Notes under the pieces: model-generated
Seen by the model: only the letters and a program-made list of their open reading frames with translations
What the model was told of the DNA's origin: nothing
Databases searched by the model: none
Assembly: GCA_034698045.1 (NCBI GenBank)
Contig: JAQGAU010001173.1
Span: forward strand, 1 to 20,968
DNA length: 20,968 nt
Reading direction: 5' to 3'
Source of the DNA: Paramacrobiotus richtersi
Taxonomy: Eukaryota > Tardigrada > Eutardigrada > Parachela > Macrobiotidae
Program-made: the position numbers and the translations under genes
Shown: piece by piece, positions 1-12,700 of the stretch
Position numbering within the stretch: the stretch's first letter is position 1
How the letters are laid out: each line of letters starts with the position of its first letter

Positions 1-1396
1 TACATGACCTTCGCGAAATTTGCAACTAGTTTTATAAAAAATTACAAAAAAATTAGGTTTGCAAAAACTTTAAACTTCAATCTAAAATTTCATAAATACT
101 TCTATGCTGTCCGCTCGTTACTGTATAGAAATTAATCTGACTGTATTTTAAAATTCAATAATTCAAAATAAATAATTCGGCTGCATGTGAGCGTAACTTT
201 GATTGTTTTTGCTTATTTCAGTAGCAGTAGTACAATCTCCTCAAATTTAACCAATGAACCACGACCTTGTAACTGCAATTAACCGGTAGCCAAAAAAATG
301 AAAGTAACGTTAATTGTTACCGCTAATAGCAAAAGCTGTTTCTCCATGGCCGTGGTGCAGTCCAAGCAGGAGATCCCAATAAAGAGTGATCAATACGCAG
401 CCCCTGGCTAGCTCTAGGTCTCCTGAACGATCCGGTCTGTTTACAAAAACACACAACACGGAAACAGGCCTTCGTCAAAAACAGAGCAAATCGAAAGTTC
501 GAGAAATCACCGTCTAGAAGACTTGGTAGTGTCAAAGGTGATCCGTTCGATCTTTATCAAAAAAGCGCAGCGGTGATTTCTATCAAAAACGCGTTATGTA
601 CGCTTCCGCCATGCCAGTACTTCCACGAGCACAAGTTGTGTAAAGTAATGATTTGAATTGCTTACAGTAATTATGCATTATAACGGGTCGTTATTACCGT
701 GGTAGACAAATTTAACCGTCAAGCCGGCAAACTGTACATTACGGGAAAACTTGATTTACTTAGTAATTTACTTGCGATATTTGCATGTAACCATGTTTAT
801 GTGTTTATTCGGCAATAGCTCACAATCAGAGACAATGTTAACACTACATAAATCCAAAAACATTCAAATGAAAAACTTATCCTAGCTAGAACGCGAAGGA
901 ACAGTAGCCAAAACCAAACTAACATTATACCGCACATAATTTCCATGTTGAAAGAAAAACAAGTAAATCTGCACTATTTATGTGGTATGAAGTACAGCTT
1001 TTCGGCAACTGTTAAAATTGTTTGATGTTTATCAACACGTAACTTGTGTTCATGGTTGTACGAGGTATAATTTTGTTTCGGCGGTGTTGTGCACTTTTGT
1101 CACGGTCAAATGATTTATAATTTGTTATTGTGGAAGCAAAGAAGGGGCGCGGTTTACGGGAGGTTAACCGGCATTTTACTTAATGGACTAAATTAACAGC
1201 GGTTTAGAGGCCCTGCTCAAGCGAACCGTAAGAAAACGTTCAGTTTCTCGCCGCAATTATAATCAATACGTTTTGTGTCAGCGTACATCAGCGCATTTTA
1301 CACAGCCGCATATACAAAAACCAAAATCAGCTAATACAATAAACATAACAAATGATAAATCTGTTAAAAATATCCATAGGAAAAGGACGCAGTGAA
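1..1396. other. non-coding flank, no gene seen
   Basis: AT-rich sequence lying beyond the 3' end of the minus-strand peptide gene A. No open frame has an ATG, a plausible splice structure or recognisable protein similarity. The 70-codon frame on the minus strand at 323-535 has no family resemblance and is not called. The stretch at about 340-450 is more complex and less AT-rich than its surroundings, but it does not resemble tRNA, 5S rRNA or the major spliceosomal RNAs as I know them. I saw no clear AATAAA for gene A here, so its 3' UTR end is undefined. Confidence 0.5.
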
Positions 1397-2996
1397 TCAC
1401 GGGGAGTCCGTCTGATACGGATCGGGTATCGTCTTGGTTTTCGTCGTTTTGAACTGCCCCTTGCGGACAGCGGCCGCCTGGATCTGCAGCAGTTTACTAA
1501 TGGATTCCTTGAAACCGCCGGAAGGGGCAGTCGCGCCGGTGGGTGCCGACAGGGCGTTGGGTATCAGTTGGCGGCCAAGGCCGCTGGGGAGACGGGGACT
1601 GAGGTGCGGCACCAGCGCCAGTGCCCGACTGACTTCGCGTTGGCGCTCGGAGGTCGGACGGGGTTTGGTGCGGAAGTACAGGGCACGGAGACGCTCCTTG
1701 GGGGAGAGGATGGAGAAGAACCGCTGTGATAAAAAAAGCAACATAAGCACCAGCAGAACTTTATTAGGATTTACTGGGGATTAAGCCGATCAACTTGTTT
1801 TTTGTTTCAGTGTTTAAGTGTAGAAATCATGCGTGGTTGATTACGAGTACTGTTCCATGTCGCTCTGACTGGAATAGTTTTTTTATTTGATTGGGTTTTT
1901 TTATTTAGGCATTAGTACGGCAACTGGGTCAACCATTAAAGATTTAATAATTGTAATCAGTACAGCTTCGCTGGACACCCATGCTTCAAATAAAAACTTC
2001 TGCAAACTGGCACGATAAGCTAGGACATGTTGTAGTAGTACAGTGTTTATGATAAGCAGTGACGAATTTTGCCTTTTTGATTTGATTTAAAATGCAATCA
2101 AAGATTTTGAAATTTTGAGAGTAATGAACTTCAAGCCATTTTTATTTGATTTAAAATGGGAGGAGAGCGTACGAAACTGTGGCTTATTGCAGAATTTGAT
2201 TAAAAATGACGTAACATTCGGCAGCCTCTTACAAATCTGTCTCTTAAGTGGTTGTATGGTTATTTGAATTGGAACAAAGTGATTTCTACTTGTGATGAGT
2301 TGAAACGAGCCGGTTTATTACCTACACTTTAATAGGGTTGGCTAGAAAGTACATGCATGTTGCAACAGATCTAGTCCATAACATTATGCTTTATTCGTCA
2401 TTTTCCTGTAGTTTCCTACATTATTTCATAACCGGTTTCATTTAGATCTTGGTCGTGCTTTTATTACGATAGTTCCACACAGTTTTGCATGTAATCGGCG
2501 TTGTTTACGATCAATGCCGTCGTTATGTATCCGGTATATTATGTACCCGACGCGTACGCTCCCCAAAGTAGAATATTAGAAATACCGCTACACTGCGAAC
2601 ACTTTCGGTTGTCTAATTTTCTGCAGAATCCTGGCCGCCGACTTTCAATCAAACTTATGTGTAGTCAAATAAAGGAGCACTTAAACCCGATTAACTTTTT
2701 TTACCCGGAAGTGCTACTTATTCGTCTACCTTTTGCCGAGACGGTGGAGGATAATCCGGCCTAACATCCTCATCATCACTCGACAGTTCCGCCGGCCAAT
2801 CTTGCGCAGGTAGCTCCTGATCGTCCAACAGTGCAAAATCGACAAGATTCCTCTTGGGTGATGCCCAGGAATTTTCGCTGTCATCCGAACTAACTGCATC
2901 CGCCAAAGGCAGATAAACCGCCCCGACCGGACACATCGCCAGCATTCCCCATAGTGCCGGTATAACGATCAACACGAATCGCTCCGGGTATGACAT
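1397..2996 (-). CDS. putative secreted peptide precursor A (two exons)
   Basis: Not recognised as a named family. Exons are 2996-2730 (89 codons) and 1723-1397 (108 codons plus TGA), giving 197 aa. The ATG at 2996 is chosen because the open frame upstream has only a GTG. Residues 1-26 look like a signal peptide, with the hydrophobic core FVLIVIPALWGMLAM. An acidic region follows (LSSDDEDVRPD, about 71-81). Exon 1 ends SRQK at an AAG|GTAGAC donor. Exon 2 starts after TTATCACAG with RFFSILSPKERLRALYFR, so splicing creates R-Q-K-R, a furin or prohormone-convertase type site. The intron is 1,006 bp and phase 0. The part after the site is basic, Pro-rich and cysteine-free, with a further RK at about 176. 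A protein with the same layout lies 2.6 kb away at 5573-6405. Secretion and cleavage are inferred; a hormone-like or other extracellular role is a guess. Confidence 0.6.
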
Positions 2997-3037
2997 GTCG
3001 AAAAGTTCCACTGAATACACTTGATACAGATTAGCGC

Positions 3038-3239
3038 TCGGAATGGGTACACTTTAAATCCCTTAACGAGGACCTGTACGCTTTAAAAAACTGACAGTTG
3101 ACAAACTAATCGTCAAGCGCCGCGAGTTTTCGCGAGAGGTACACGTTCGAGAATACACACACCTTAAAAGAGATCGCTGTTATTGGCGCTAAAGAGATCA
3201 GCAAATCGGAAGGGGGTACACTTTAAATCCTTTAACGAG
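3038..3239. repeat. 33/34-bp direct repeat upstream of peptide gene A
   Basis: Two near-identical copies lie at 3038-3070 and 3206-3239, 168-169 bp apart. The shared core on the plus strand is GGGTACACTTTAAATCC followed by (C/T)TTAACGAG, preceded by TCGGAA. Read in the direction of gene A, each copy holds GGATTTAAAGTGTACCC. The nearer copy ends about 40 bp before the gene A ATG and its TTTAAA is about 56 bp before it. The pair could be duplicated core-promoter or transcription-factor sites; that is inference from position. Confidence 0.6.
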
Positions 3240-4900
3240 AATCACATTCTCCAAACCGGCAGAAATGATCAGAACACAATTGCCGCCCCAACTGATTGGG
3301 ATGATTCCGGTAGTTTAATACATGGTTGTTGACCTTTATCGGGATAAAGCGTAGTCTGTTGCAGTCGCCTATCAGCAAAGTAGCGGTTGAGGATAAGTAT
3401 GTGAAAACCGTGAAACGAACGACGGAACTGCGCATCCTGTTCTGTTACCTTTATGCCTCTTTGCAGTTAGTGCTCCAACGCAGGGTGGTATTTATGGGGT
3501 GTCAGGCGGGATGAGCGTCATAACCAGTACTATGGCTGTACATCCGACCGGCCTGTCACGGAATGCAGCAAACCGGCTTACGCAGACGTGCGTGTACATT
3601 TCAGAATAGCTTATAGCGGTCAAAATATTTTTCCCTATTTGTCAGGGATTTGCTGCGTTTGATCAACAGCCGATATGTGGCTTCATCCTGAGAAGTTTTC
3701 GAAGATAAACAAGGGCACCTTTCCCGTTATCTGACCATCACCAATGGATGATGAACTTTTCGAATTTACAATATACAACTATCCCCGTTGAGATAGAAAC
3801 CAAATTACAAAATAAATAAAAAACTATAATTATAGTTATATATTACATTAAATAAAAAAATAATAATATTAACAGCAGTATACATAATATCTTACATTAT
3901 ACTGTAGCTTACTCTTTAATTGGGCAAAAGCATGTAATCGACGGTAGCGAAGCGAAGGTCCTCTATTCTCTGCTCAACTAGATTTCGTGGGATGTGTCTG
4001 CCGGTCATACATAAAAATTGCTATACGTTGATCGTTATGAGTGTGATCATTAATGTATGGCAATAGAGTAATATATGGGAATAAAGATCTAATATGGCAT
4101 TATACTAATGTACACTACAATTACACTAATCGACGTATATGTTTTCATGTCCCTCGCTTCGGGCGTCCCGTGCCACCCATCAGCGACTGGACCTCATTTA
4201 AAGTCATTATTTTTTAATTGGAAATCGTGTGGGTTTCTTACATTTAAATTGCACATTTATTTCATACATTTATTATAACGTTGTAACTCTTTTCGCACAT
4301 TTGTTGGCCACGTGTTGCCGAAACACCCGAAGAAAGTTTCGCGTTTTGCAGATTTTTAATTGCGCATAGTAGGCTTGTTAAACCGTGCGAAAAACATTAG
4401 AATAATTCCCGTACCAGATTCTTACGTACCACTGCATTTGCAATTGTCAACATGCTCCGTTTAAGGATTTCAACACGGAATCATATAGTCAGACGATTAA
4501 ACCGTGCAGCTGACGAATAAATTGTGTTAATTCACATTGACGGGTGTAAAAATTTAAACACTGTTAATCCAGTACAATAGCTTAATTCGAAAATCAGCGC
4601 AGCTTCTCAGACAAAAGAGCATCAGTGCGAGCCACTGCACTACGATATCTGATCTGTAGTGATATTCCGCCGAGTGCTGCGGCGGCGTATATTTTACAAA
4701 GCATACCGTATTTACAGAAAAAAAGTCAGCACATGAAAACAAGTGGAAAAATTAAATAAAATGGAAAGAATAAAAAGGCAGATTCTTAATACTACCGGAC
4801 GATAACTGCGCTGCAGAAAAATTCAACAGATAATAAAATAAGTAACAGAAATGTATGGAGTAGTAAAAAAATTAAGTATTATTATTGCTATCAAGTGCAA
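3240..4900. other. intergenic spacer, no gene seen
   Basis: No spliceable coding structure was found. The stretch 3250-3760 has moderate complexity but only short frames (for example plus 3326-3514 and minus 3232-3435) that overlap one another on opposite strands and resemble no protein. The stretch 3780-4130 is strongly AT-rich. A short minus frame at 4554-4742 has no supporting feature. I see no RNA gene. Confidence 0.5.
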
Positions 4901-4904
4901 AAGG

Positions 4905-4946
4905 TCAGGGTTCGGAAAAAATCAGGGTTCGGAAAAAATCAGGGTT
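4905..4946. repeat. 17-bp short tandem repeat, about 2.5 copies
   Basis: The unit TCAGGGTTCGGAAAAAA starts at 4905 and 4922. A partial third copy starts at 4939 (TCAGGGTT). The copies are exact over the part shown. It sits at the edge of the purine-biased tract that follows. Confidence 0.85.
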
Positions 4947-5560
4947 ATGGTAGATAAAGGATAAAAAACATCATTAATTGTAGATAAACGGCAAAAAAGG
5001 GGACAAAAAAGAATTGTGATGCGATAATAAAAGAAAACTGAAAATATATTCAAAAAGTGGCCGAAGACTAACAAAAATATACAGGGAAACTGGGAAACAT
5101 TTGTCAAGCGGTGAAAAATGAGAAGAAAAAAAAATACTGGACGATGCCAGCAAAAATGGAGAAATAGATCTATATTGTAAATAAAGTGGTTGATAAAGCT
5201 GAAAGTAATTTGGAAAAATTTGACTCTGGAAGAATGTGAGTTAAAAGAGTGGAAAAAAACGAAAAAAAGGGCAATAAAATGGATGAAAAAACTCAATTTA
5301 ATTTCGAAGAACATCAAGAAAGTCAAAAAATATGTGGAAATCGCTATTAGAAGAGTTAAAAAAAGCGCCAAAAAGGAGGAATAAAACGGAAGAAAAAGCT
5401 AAAATTAATCTCGAAAAATCTCAAAAAAATTTGAAAAATATAGGAAATCTTTAATCTGTGTCAAAAAAGTGGGGAAAAATAAAAGGGGATATTCTGAAAA
5501 TACAGGTAAAATAAATGCCCAAAAAAGGAATAAAAAGAGATATCTCGATAGAGTGATGGC
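4947..5560. repeat. purine-biased low-complexity tract
   Basis: The plus strand is dominated by A and G in loosely repeated blocks such as GGAAAAAT, GTGGAAAAA and AATAAAA. Pyrimidine runs appear on the minus strand. The 149-codon Phe-rich minus frame (4922-5371) and the 64-codon Lys-rich plus frame (5190-5384) are what such composition produces by chance, so neither is called. The tract begins just beyond the stop codon of peptide gene B and may include its 3' UTR. Confidence 0.65.
5450..5455 (-). terminator. possible poly(A) signal (ATTAAA) for peptide gene B
   Basis: On the minus strand this reads ATTAAA, the commonest variant hexamer, about 118 nt past the gene B stop codon. In such AT-rich DNA a chance match is quite possible. 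Confidence 0.3.
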
Positions 5561-5572
5561 CGGTGGAAGCGG

Positions 5573-6405
5573 TTAGGTCAAGCGCGCATAGCTGGCCAGA
5601 CGGGCGCGACGGGGCCCGGAGAAGGCCGGCTGTGCGGCCAAGAGGGCGTTGATGTGGATGGGCTTCTTCAGCGCCGTTGGGCGCGCCGGCTGCCGGTTGA
5701 GTTTGGACGGGGCGTGGCGGAAGATGGTGCGCAGGGTCTGCTGCGGCGTCAGGAAGAAGCGCTACAACACTGGTCATCACAGGCTGGCGAATAACGGTTG
5801 ATTTCCGAGAATAACTCTTGTTCTCCTAAGAAGACTTTCTGACCGATAAATGCCGGTTTCGAGTAATACTATTTTTTGATAGTTTAATAATTAAACAGAA
5901 ATGAATATTGTAATAATTTAATAATAACTGTTTTACGCATACTGAAAAATAAAAAAACATTTTCTTGCTGATTGTGTTTACTGACTTTTTGACCGACAAA
6001 TACCGGTTTCGAGTAATACTATTTATTTATTGAAAGTTCAAGAATTAAACAAAAAATTAATAATATAATAATTTAAATAATAAATGTTTTACGAATACTG
6101 AAAAATAAAAAAATTCATGCTGATTTATTCGTTTATTAGTTAATTTATTGCGGCCTTACCTTGTCGATGCGCGGCTGATTCTCCTCATCATCCGCCAATT
6201 TCTCGCTCAAGTCCTGATCAGCATGCGACAATAGACCAACAGCATCCGCCATGGCAAAATTCTGCATGGCATCATGACCGGTCGGGGAATCCCACGCCGA
6301 CCGACCCTCCTCCTCATCCACACCCAGCACACCCGCGCAACACACCACCACCCAGAACACCACCAGCAACCGGCATTTATCCAGGCAAATCACACATTTA
6401 CCCAT
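5573..6405 (-). CDS. putative secreted peptide precursor B (two exons)
   Basis: Not recognised as a named family. Exons are 6405-6160 (82 codons) and 5761-5573 (62 codons plus TAA), giving 144 aa. The ATG at 6405 is the first ATG; the frame extends upstream only through a TTG. Residues 11-28 are strongly hydrophobic (LLVVFWVVVCCAGVLG), consistent with a signal peptide. Then comes an acidic spacer (DEEE near 30; ADDEE near 71-75). Exon 1 ends RIDK at AAG|GTAAGG. Exon 2 follows TTGTAG and opens RFFLTPQQTLRTIFR, so a Lys-Arg site is assembled across a phase-0 intron. The C-terminal part is basic and cysteine-free, with KK at about 114-115 and RR at 133-134. The intron (398 bp) holds a 150-bp tandem duplication. 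Architecture and the motif (S/T)P-x3-LR-x(2,3)-FR match precursor A, so the two look paralogous. It lies about 510 bp downstream of KRR1 on the same strand. Confidence 0.6.
5841..6127. repeat. 150-bp tandem duplication in the peptide gene B intron
   Basis: Copy 1 starts at about 5836 and copy 2 at about 5986, with a 150-bp period. GACCGA(T/C)AAAT(G/A)CCGGTTTC followed by GAGTAATACTATT recurs at 5841 and 5991. ACTGAAAAATAAAAAAA recurs near 5941 and 6096. Internal indels show that the copies have diverged. It lies wholly inside the intron. Confidence 0.85.
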
Positions 6406-6914
6406 TCTAATCAACGCGCACAACCGATAATTATACAAATGTGATAATTTTCCGAATTTTTCTTGCAATTAATAGTCAATTTATTCTACAGAAAATCTAG
6501 ATAATTCAGAAAATAATGAGAAAATATTCGAAAAATTGAAGAACAATTCAGGAAAATTTATGGAAAATTTCGGGTAAAAATTGTGGAATTTTTCGGGATT
6601 TATACGGGAAGTTCACGGATGCTGGGAGGCATCAGTTATGTGGATTAAGCCGACAATTTCATCATTTTCTCATAATCCGCATTACCAGGGGAGCGACCGG
6701 CCGCAAATTGATTCGACCCAGCATTTTACATTTTAATGCGGTGATTTTTAATCTGTTGACAACCCATTTTCCTGTCAATCATCACTTTAGGTCCGCTGTA
6801 TCGATACACACGTTAAAGCGTCGAACTACAATTTCTCGGTGAATACAAAACTACAAATTACCGACGAAATTACAGATTCTTTGATATAGAATGAGAGAAC
6901 ATATAGAAATGTGT
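6406..6914. other. spacer between KRR1 3' end and peptide gene B
   Basis: No coding frame was found. It should contain the promoter of peptide gene B (minus strand); a TATAATT-like box lies about 25-30 bp before its ATG, near 6430-6436. The stretch 6480-6610 has loosely repeated GAAAATT and TTTCGGG words. The rest shows nothing notable. Confidence 0.5.
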
Positions 6915-6915
6915 T

Positions 6916-9221
<2,306 letters not shown>

Positions 9222-9739
9222 TTTTGCAGTGGATAAATCACATTTATGATAACAAATGATTACAAATCCAAAAACTTTCCAAAATTCTACATTGAGATTT
9301 TGATTTATGATTAATAATTTAATTTTATCGTTTAGAGCACGAACAAAAGTTCGACATCGTTCCAGTGGAGCCGCGAGCCGAGCTGTAAAAGCAAGGGAAT
9401 TGTCTCGTCCCCCTGTGATGGTTTTACCCGTAACGAGAACCTCGCTTAGCCGCGCCAGGCTCATCGAGTCATCACTCAGTTCGGAGTCGCTCTATCGATT
9501 GCGCAATGACTATTTCGAGTCACCATGCTTTCTCGAGCGTGCTTTCGCTACGCGTCTGTTTAGTCAACTTTCTTACTTTAGTGTTTTGCCAGTTTTCATG
9601 AATTTCAAATCAGAATTTCGGATCAATCCTATAACCCATTTTAGACAACATAACTTTGATCTTTTTGGGAATGTTTTGACTCAAATGATACTGTAACAAA
9701 GATTTACCATATTTATTGATCTCCCCACGGATTTCAAAA
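9222..9739. promoter_or_regulatory. head-to-head intergenic region (KRR1 / RMND5), likely bidirectional promoter
   Basis: Only 518 bp separate the ATG of KRR1 (minus) from the ATG of RMND5 (plus), and the region must include both 5' UTRs. It is less AT-rich than the introns and has no obvious TATA box. Between 9464 and 9522 it holds two TCGAGTCA words, a TATCGATT word and a perfect 10-bp palindrome. The open frames crossing it (minus to 9464, plus 9307-9696) start at non-ATG codons and are not called. Confidence 0.65.
9498..9507. promoter_or_regulatory. ATTGCGCAAT palindrome (C/EBP-type site)
   Basis: A perfect 10-bp palindrome that equals the known C/EBP bZIP consensus. It overlaps a TATCGATT word at 9493-9500. 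It lies in the shared upstream region, about 233 bp before the RMND5 ATG and 277 bp before the KRR1 ATG. Function is inferred only from motif and position. Confidence 0.35.
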
Positions 9740-12700
9740 ATGCTGGACGGCTGTGCTAAAGTGGAAGCGGAATTGCTGTCGATTATGGGCAAGTTCGAAG
9801 CCCAGAAGAAAGCCAACGAGAGGACGGTGGATGATACGATCAAAGTGCTGGAGGAGATCCGAGCCGAGCTCCTCGTGCAGAATTCAATGGGTAATTTGTT
9901 AGGAAAATTGACAAAAAATTTTTCCCAGTCTATTTGTTGATTGTGGGTGATTTCTCCCAGATGTCGACGATCCCGTGCTCACTCAACCCAGTACAGCGTC
10001 GATTCGTCAAGCAGCCAAGAACGCCAGGGATGTGGCTGGGAAAGTCTCTACGTCCCATCGGGAACTGCATGCTGGTGTGTCGCGATTGGGGAAAGTCATT
10101 GACAAGGTAAAATCAGAGTTTTTAGTGGTTTTTTGTGCGTTTCGATCAATGCATCGGAAAATGGAATCAGCATGGTACTCTCAATGAAATTCCAGTATAC
10201 CAGATGCTTGTGTTAATGGAGTTTCAGTGGCTGGTTTTCTGAGTTGGCAATGGAATTCCAATAACGTGATTCGGGTTCAAATTGATTACAGCGTTGTTGT
10301 TGCAGTATTTCACCCAGGATTTCAACGTGATCAACTGTCCGGAAGCACTGCAGGGTCGGGAAAAAATGGAACGATTAAGTCACGCGATTGTCGAGTACTT
10401 GTTTCGGCAGGGATTGCTGGATGTGGGGCATAAGCTGCTGGAGGTAAAGAATCAGGTCACGGCTTCGGCATTAGCAGAAATCCCATTTTATCCGCTGTAT
10501 GGTGCGACGTGAAAGTATTAAATAAATTATATGAATAAATATTATTCGGAACAACATTCAAAACTATATGTAGTAAGATACGAGTGATACAATGAATAAA
10601 ATAATAAAATAAACTAGAAAAAAACCTTGTACATCTCCTAAAATGGAATAAATAGAGGAAAATGGAAGCTGAACCTGGAGAATAATCTACAATCTATATA
10701 TTTTAAAAAATTTGTAGTAAAAAAAGACGGGAATTGAGTGGATGGTTGATTCGATATTCCAAAAATTGTTTGCGTTCGTTAAATTATGTTTTAATAGTGT
10801 AAAAAGTAATACTGTAAAATAAAAAATTTGATTTAGAATCGCTTCCTGCTATTCTAAATTAAAATAAATTGCATTTTTAAAATTCTGAAAAAATAATTGA
10901 ATAAATATTTGCAGATTTCTGATGGTAGGATAAACTAGCAAACACTAAAGAAAAACCTAAAACTGATAAAACCATTTGGGCTTAATGTCCACGTTTGATC
11001 GCCGTATTTTTTTCACGTGACAGGAAGCCTCGATGCACATTGATGAGGCCACGGCCCGGCCCTTCGTGGAGCTGAACAGCATCCTGGTCAGTCTGCGCGA
11101 GCGCAACGTCCAGCCGGCGCTGGCGTGGGCGCGCGAGCACCGGACGGCGCTGCAGGCGCGGCACAGCGCCCTCGAGTACAAACTGCACCGGCTGCAGTTT
11201 ATTGAGCTGATCCGCCATGCGCCCCACGACCACCGCACTATCCTGGACTATGCGCGGCATTTTCAACGGTTTACTTCGGCTGAACACATCAAGGGTACGG
11301 TGGAGTGCTGGCCCGAGCGGGGAATTAATTAATTTATTTATTTTGCTTATGAATAAATTTCTATTGATTGTTATTAATTTATTTAATTAACAAGTTAACC
11401 TAATAAATTAATTTAGTTCGATATAATATGTATCTCATGAATGACTGATTATATGAGAATTATTTAATTAATATTTCGTTAAATGTTCTATTTTGGGATG
11501 TATTTGATTAACTAATTACTTTCATAAGATAATTTAATTGGGGGTATTTTGTAACATATTAATGACAGGTTTTCGCGTGTTTGTTAATGCGTTTTATGTA
11601 ACAATTTACCTGCAAAAAATTTACAAATTTAATTATAATAAAAAATACGGTAGAATAAACGCCAAACTGCTGTTAAATGATTAGTATGCTTGGTTTGTAG
11701 ATGTGCAGCGGTTGATGGGATCGCTGCTCTTCCTTAACGTGGGCCTAGAGAAATCGCCCTACCGCGATCTGATTGACGGGGATCTGTGGCTGGATGTGAG
11801 TGAGACATTCACCAAAGAGGCCTGCGCTTTACTGGGATTATCCATGGAAAGCCCGTTAACTGTTTGGTAAGGCTTTCACTGACACTGACGGTATTTTCCC
11901 GGATACAAATAATGGATTGATTTCATCTTACGGAGTGGAATTTTATCCATGAATTCGCCCATTTGTGTGGTAGTATTACTGATAATTTAACAATTTAAAA
12001 ACATTAATTTTTAAAAACAATTTCATTTTTTCATTAATTATGCGATTTATTTTATTATGAGAAATTAATTTTCAACTAAAATATACTGAATAATAAACTA
12101 AATATTAAAATTTATAATGGAAATTTTAGTATGGTGCATTAGTCATTATTGTTAATTTATTTATTTGCTATGTATGGTTGCGGTAGTTAGTCCTGATTTT
12201 GTGTTAGTTTTTTTCAGATCAGGAATAGAAAATTGCTTGTATTTTTCAGTATTAAAATGGGCTGTCGTGCCATTCCCATGCTGTTAACCATCCGTTCGGC
12301 CATGATGAATCACCAAGTGGGCGAGATTTGGAACTGCTCCAAACAGGAATTACCGGTAATAATAATCAAATAAATAAATTGAATTGTAGAATTTTTTAAA
12401 AATATTTTTAATAATTCATTTTCTGTTTTCATTAGCTCTCTAATTTGAACAGTTGCGTGCAATTTAACAAAATAAATTTAAAAAAATGTAAAATATTGTA
12501 ATTAAGTTAAACGCTGACGTAAAATTCTTGGTACTTTTCGATTAACTGTAAAATTAAATTAATTGTTAATAAGCAGTTTAAAAAGATAAACAAGTAGATA
12601 ATTAGCCGAAATTATTTAATTGTAAGAGGATAAGCCGACATCTTTACTCCGGGAGATTGCCAATAAAACAATTAATGCTGAGAAAAAAAACCAGCCGAAA

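Noticed and set aside
340-450. Complex, less AT-rich patch considered as a small RNA gene
   Set aside because: No tRNA cloverleaf or B-box and no match to U1, U2, U4, U5, U6 or 5S sequence patterns that I know.
1352-1784. Plus-strand frames of 125 and 116 codons opposite peptide A exon 2
   Set aside because: They are antisense shadows of a GC-rich exon. The minus strand has the signal-peptide exon, matched splice sites and a paralogue.
2501-2764. 87-codon plus-strand frame inside the gene A intron and exon 1
   Set aside because: It starts at a non-ATG codon, overlaps gene A exon 1 on the other strand, and resembles no known protein.
4922-5371. 149-codon Phe-rich minus-strand frame
   Set aside because: It arises from T-rich low-complexity DNA, with no domain, no sensible codon pattern and no splice support.
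5451-5780. 109-codon minus-strand frame covering peptide B exon 2 in another frame
   Set aside because: The alternative acceptor before TGTTGTAG joined to exon 1 in phase 0 hits a stop after six codons. The TTGTAG|CGC acceptor keeps the frame and mirrors gene A.
9307-9696. 129-codon plus-strand frame in the KRR1/RMND5 gap
   Set aside because: It starts at a true ATG, but it crosses the KRR1 upstream region, resembles no protein and does not join RMND5 in frame; it is better read as promoter and UTR sequence.
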